Shown here one piece after another: positions 63,922 to 64,000 of a stretch of DNA of 64,000 nucleotides. A model generated the notes under the pieces. That model did no database searches, was not told the origin of the DNA, and worked only from the letters and a program-made list of their open reading frames with translations. Positions within the stretch are counted from its first letter, which is position 1. Every line of letters starts with the position of its first letter. Both the position numbers and the translations under genes were made by a program. The stretch is from positions 124,001 to 188,000 of the forward strand of contig NZ_BMVE01000008.1 in the NCBI RefSeq assembly GCF_014650555.1, read 5' to 3'. Source of the DNA: Streptomyces goshikiensis (GTDB lineage Bacteria; Actinomycetota; Actinomycetes; Streptomycetales; Streptomycetaceae).

Positions 63922-64000
63922 GTGATCGAGCTTGAGGGCGTGCCCGAGCTGATCGACCCGGTCATGGTGGCCGCGTTCGAGGGCTGGAACGACGCGGGTG
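63922..64000 (+). CDS. PAC2-family protein, 5' end only
   Basis: The last 79 bases encode MIELEGVPELIDPVMVAAFE followed by GWNDAG, the N-terminus of the actinobacterial PAC2 (proteasome assembly chaperone-like) family. GTG start with AAGGAG seven bases upstream. The rest lies beyond the window. Its role is not established in bacteria; the family name comes from eukaryotic chaperones. Confidence 0.8.
   Translation, partial: MIELEGVPELIDPVMVAAFEGWNDAG

Overview
The window is a high-GC actinobacterial chromosome segment, almost certainly Streptomyces. The evidence is the strong G/C third-position bias, the many GTG/TTG starts, a Pup-proteasome cluster, Tat genes, a GylR-type glycerol operon and gene order that I recall as matching the S. 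coelicolor SCO1600-SCO1660 region. I see no rRNA, tRNA, IS element, prophage or CRISPR array. Both ends cut genes: a histidine kinase at base 1 and a PAC2-family gene at base 64000.

Layout. (1) 1-4120: histidine kinase, rRNA/tRNA 2'-O-methyltransferase, then the translation operon infC-rpmI-rplT on the minus strand behind a roughly 290-nt structured leader; infC appears to start with ATC. (2) 4218-9694: SseB-like protein, a mycosin-like membrane protease with a membrane partner, a PLP enzyme and a secreted HAD phosphatase. (3) 9839-16611: a catabolic island of glutamine-synthetase-like GlnA4, aldehyde dehydrogenase, SDR, GntR/FCD regulator, ethanolamine-type permease and gamma-glutamyl hydrolase. 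Together these fit uptake and gamma-glutamylation of ethanolamine, two oxidations and hydrolysis. The two divergent promoters share the motif AAGGTA-N8-AACCATTGC. (4) 16623-25030: dispersed repeats, a LysR regulator with a TDT/SLAC1 transporter, a cupin regulator coupled to a BtuF-like protein without signal peptide, a 5'-3' exonuclease, a siderophore-interacting protein behind an iron box, a serine hydrolase and a pseudouridine synthase.

(5) 25027-44858: one long minus-strand block. It holds a Ski2-like helicase, a lipid kinase, tatC, tatA, pafC, pafB, two FKBP isomerases, pafA, then a MFS/LacI pair, then prcA, prcB, an endonuclease VII gene, pup, dop and the proteasomal ATPase (arc/mpa). 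Pup (ending GGE) is ligated by PafA, removed by Dop, and pupylated proteins are unfolded by the ATPase into the PrcAB chamber; PafBC is the DNA-damage regulator of actinobacteria. The endonuclease gene is lower in GC, carries a rare TTA (bldA) codon and overlaps the start of prcB by 49 bases. (6) 45123-54798: ferredoxin, secreted hypothetical, TrmI methyltransferase, M50 protease, RecB-like nuclease, orphan response regulator, two tandem family-5 solute-binding lipoproteins without permeases, and a HAD phosphatase. (7) 54914-63794: metH (minus) and the glycerol regulon gylR, glpF, glpK, glpD (plus), with matching GylR-operator candidates before gylR and before glpF.

Terminators are frequent and clear as perfect GC-rich hairpins, and they divide the minus-strand block into transcription units. 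Functions are read from protein motifs and gene context; no database search was possible.
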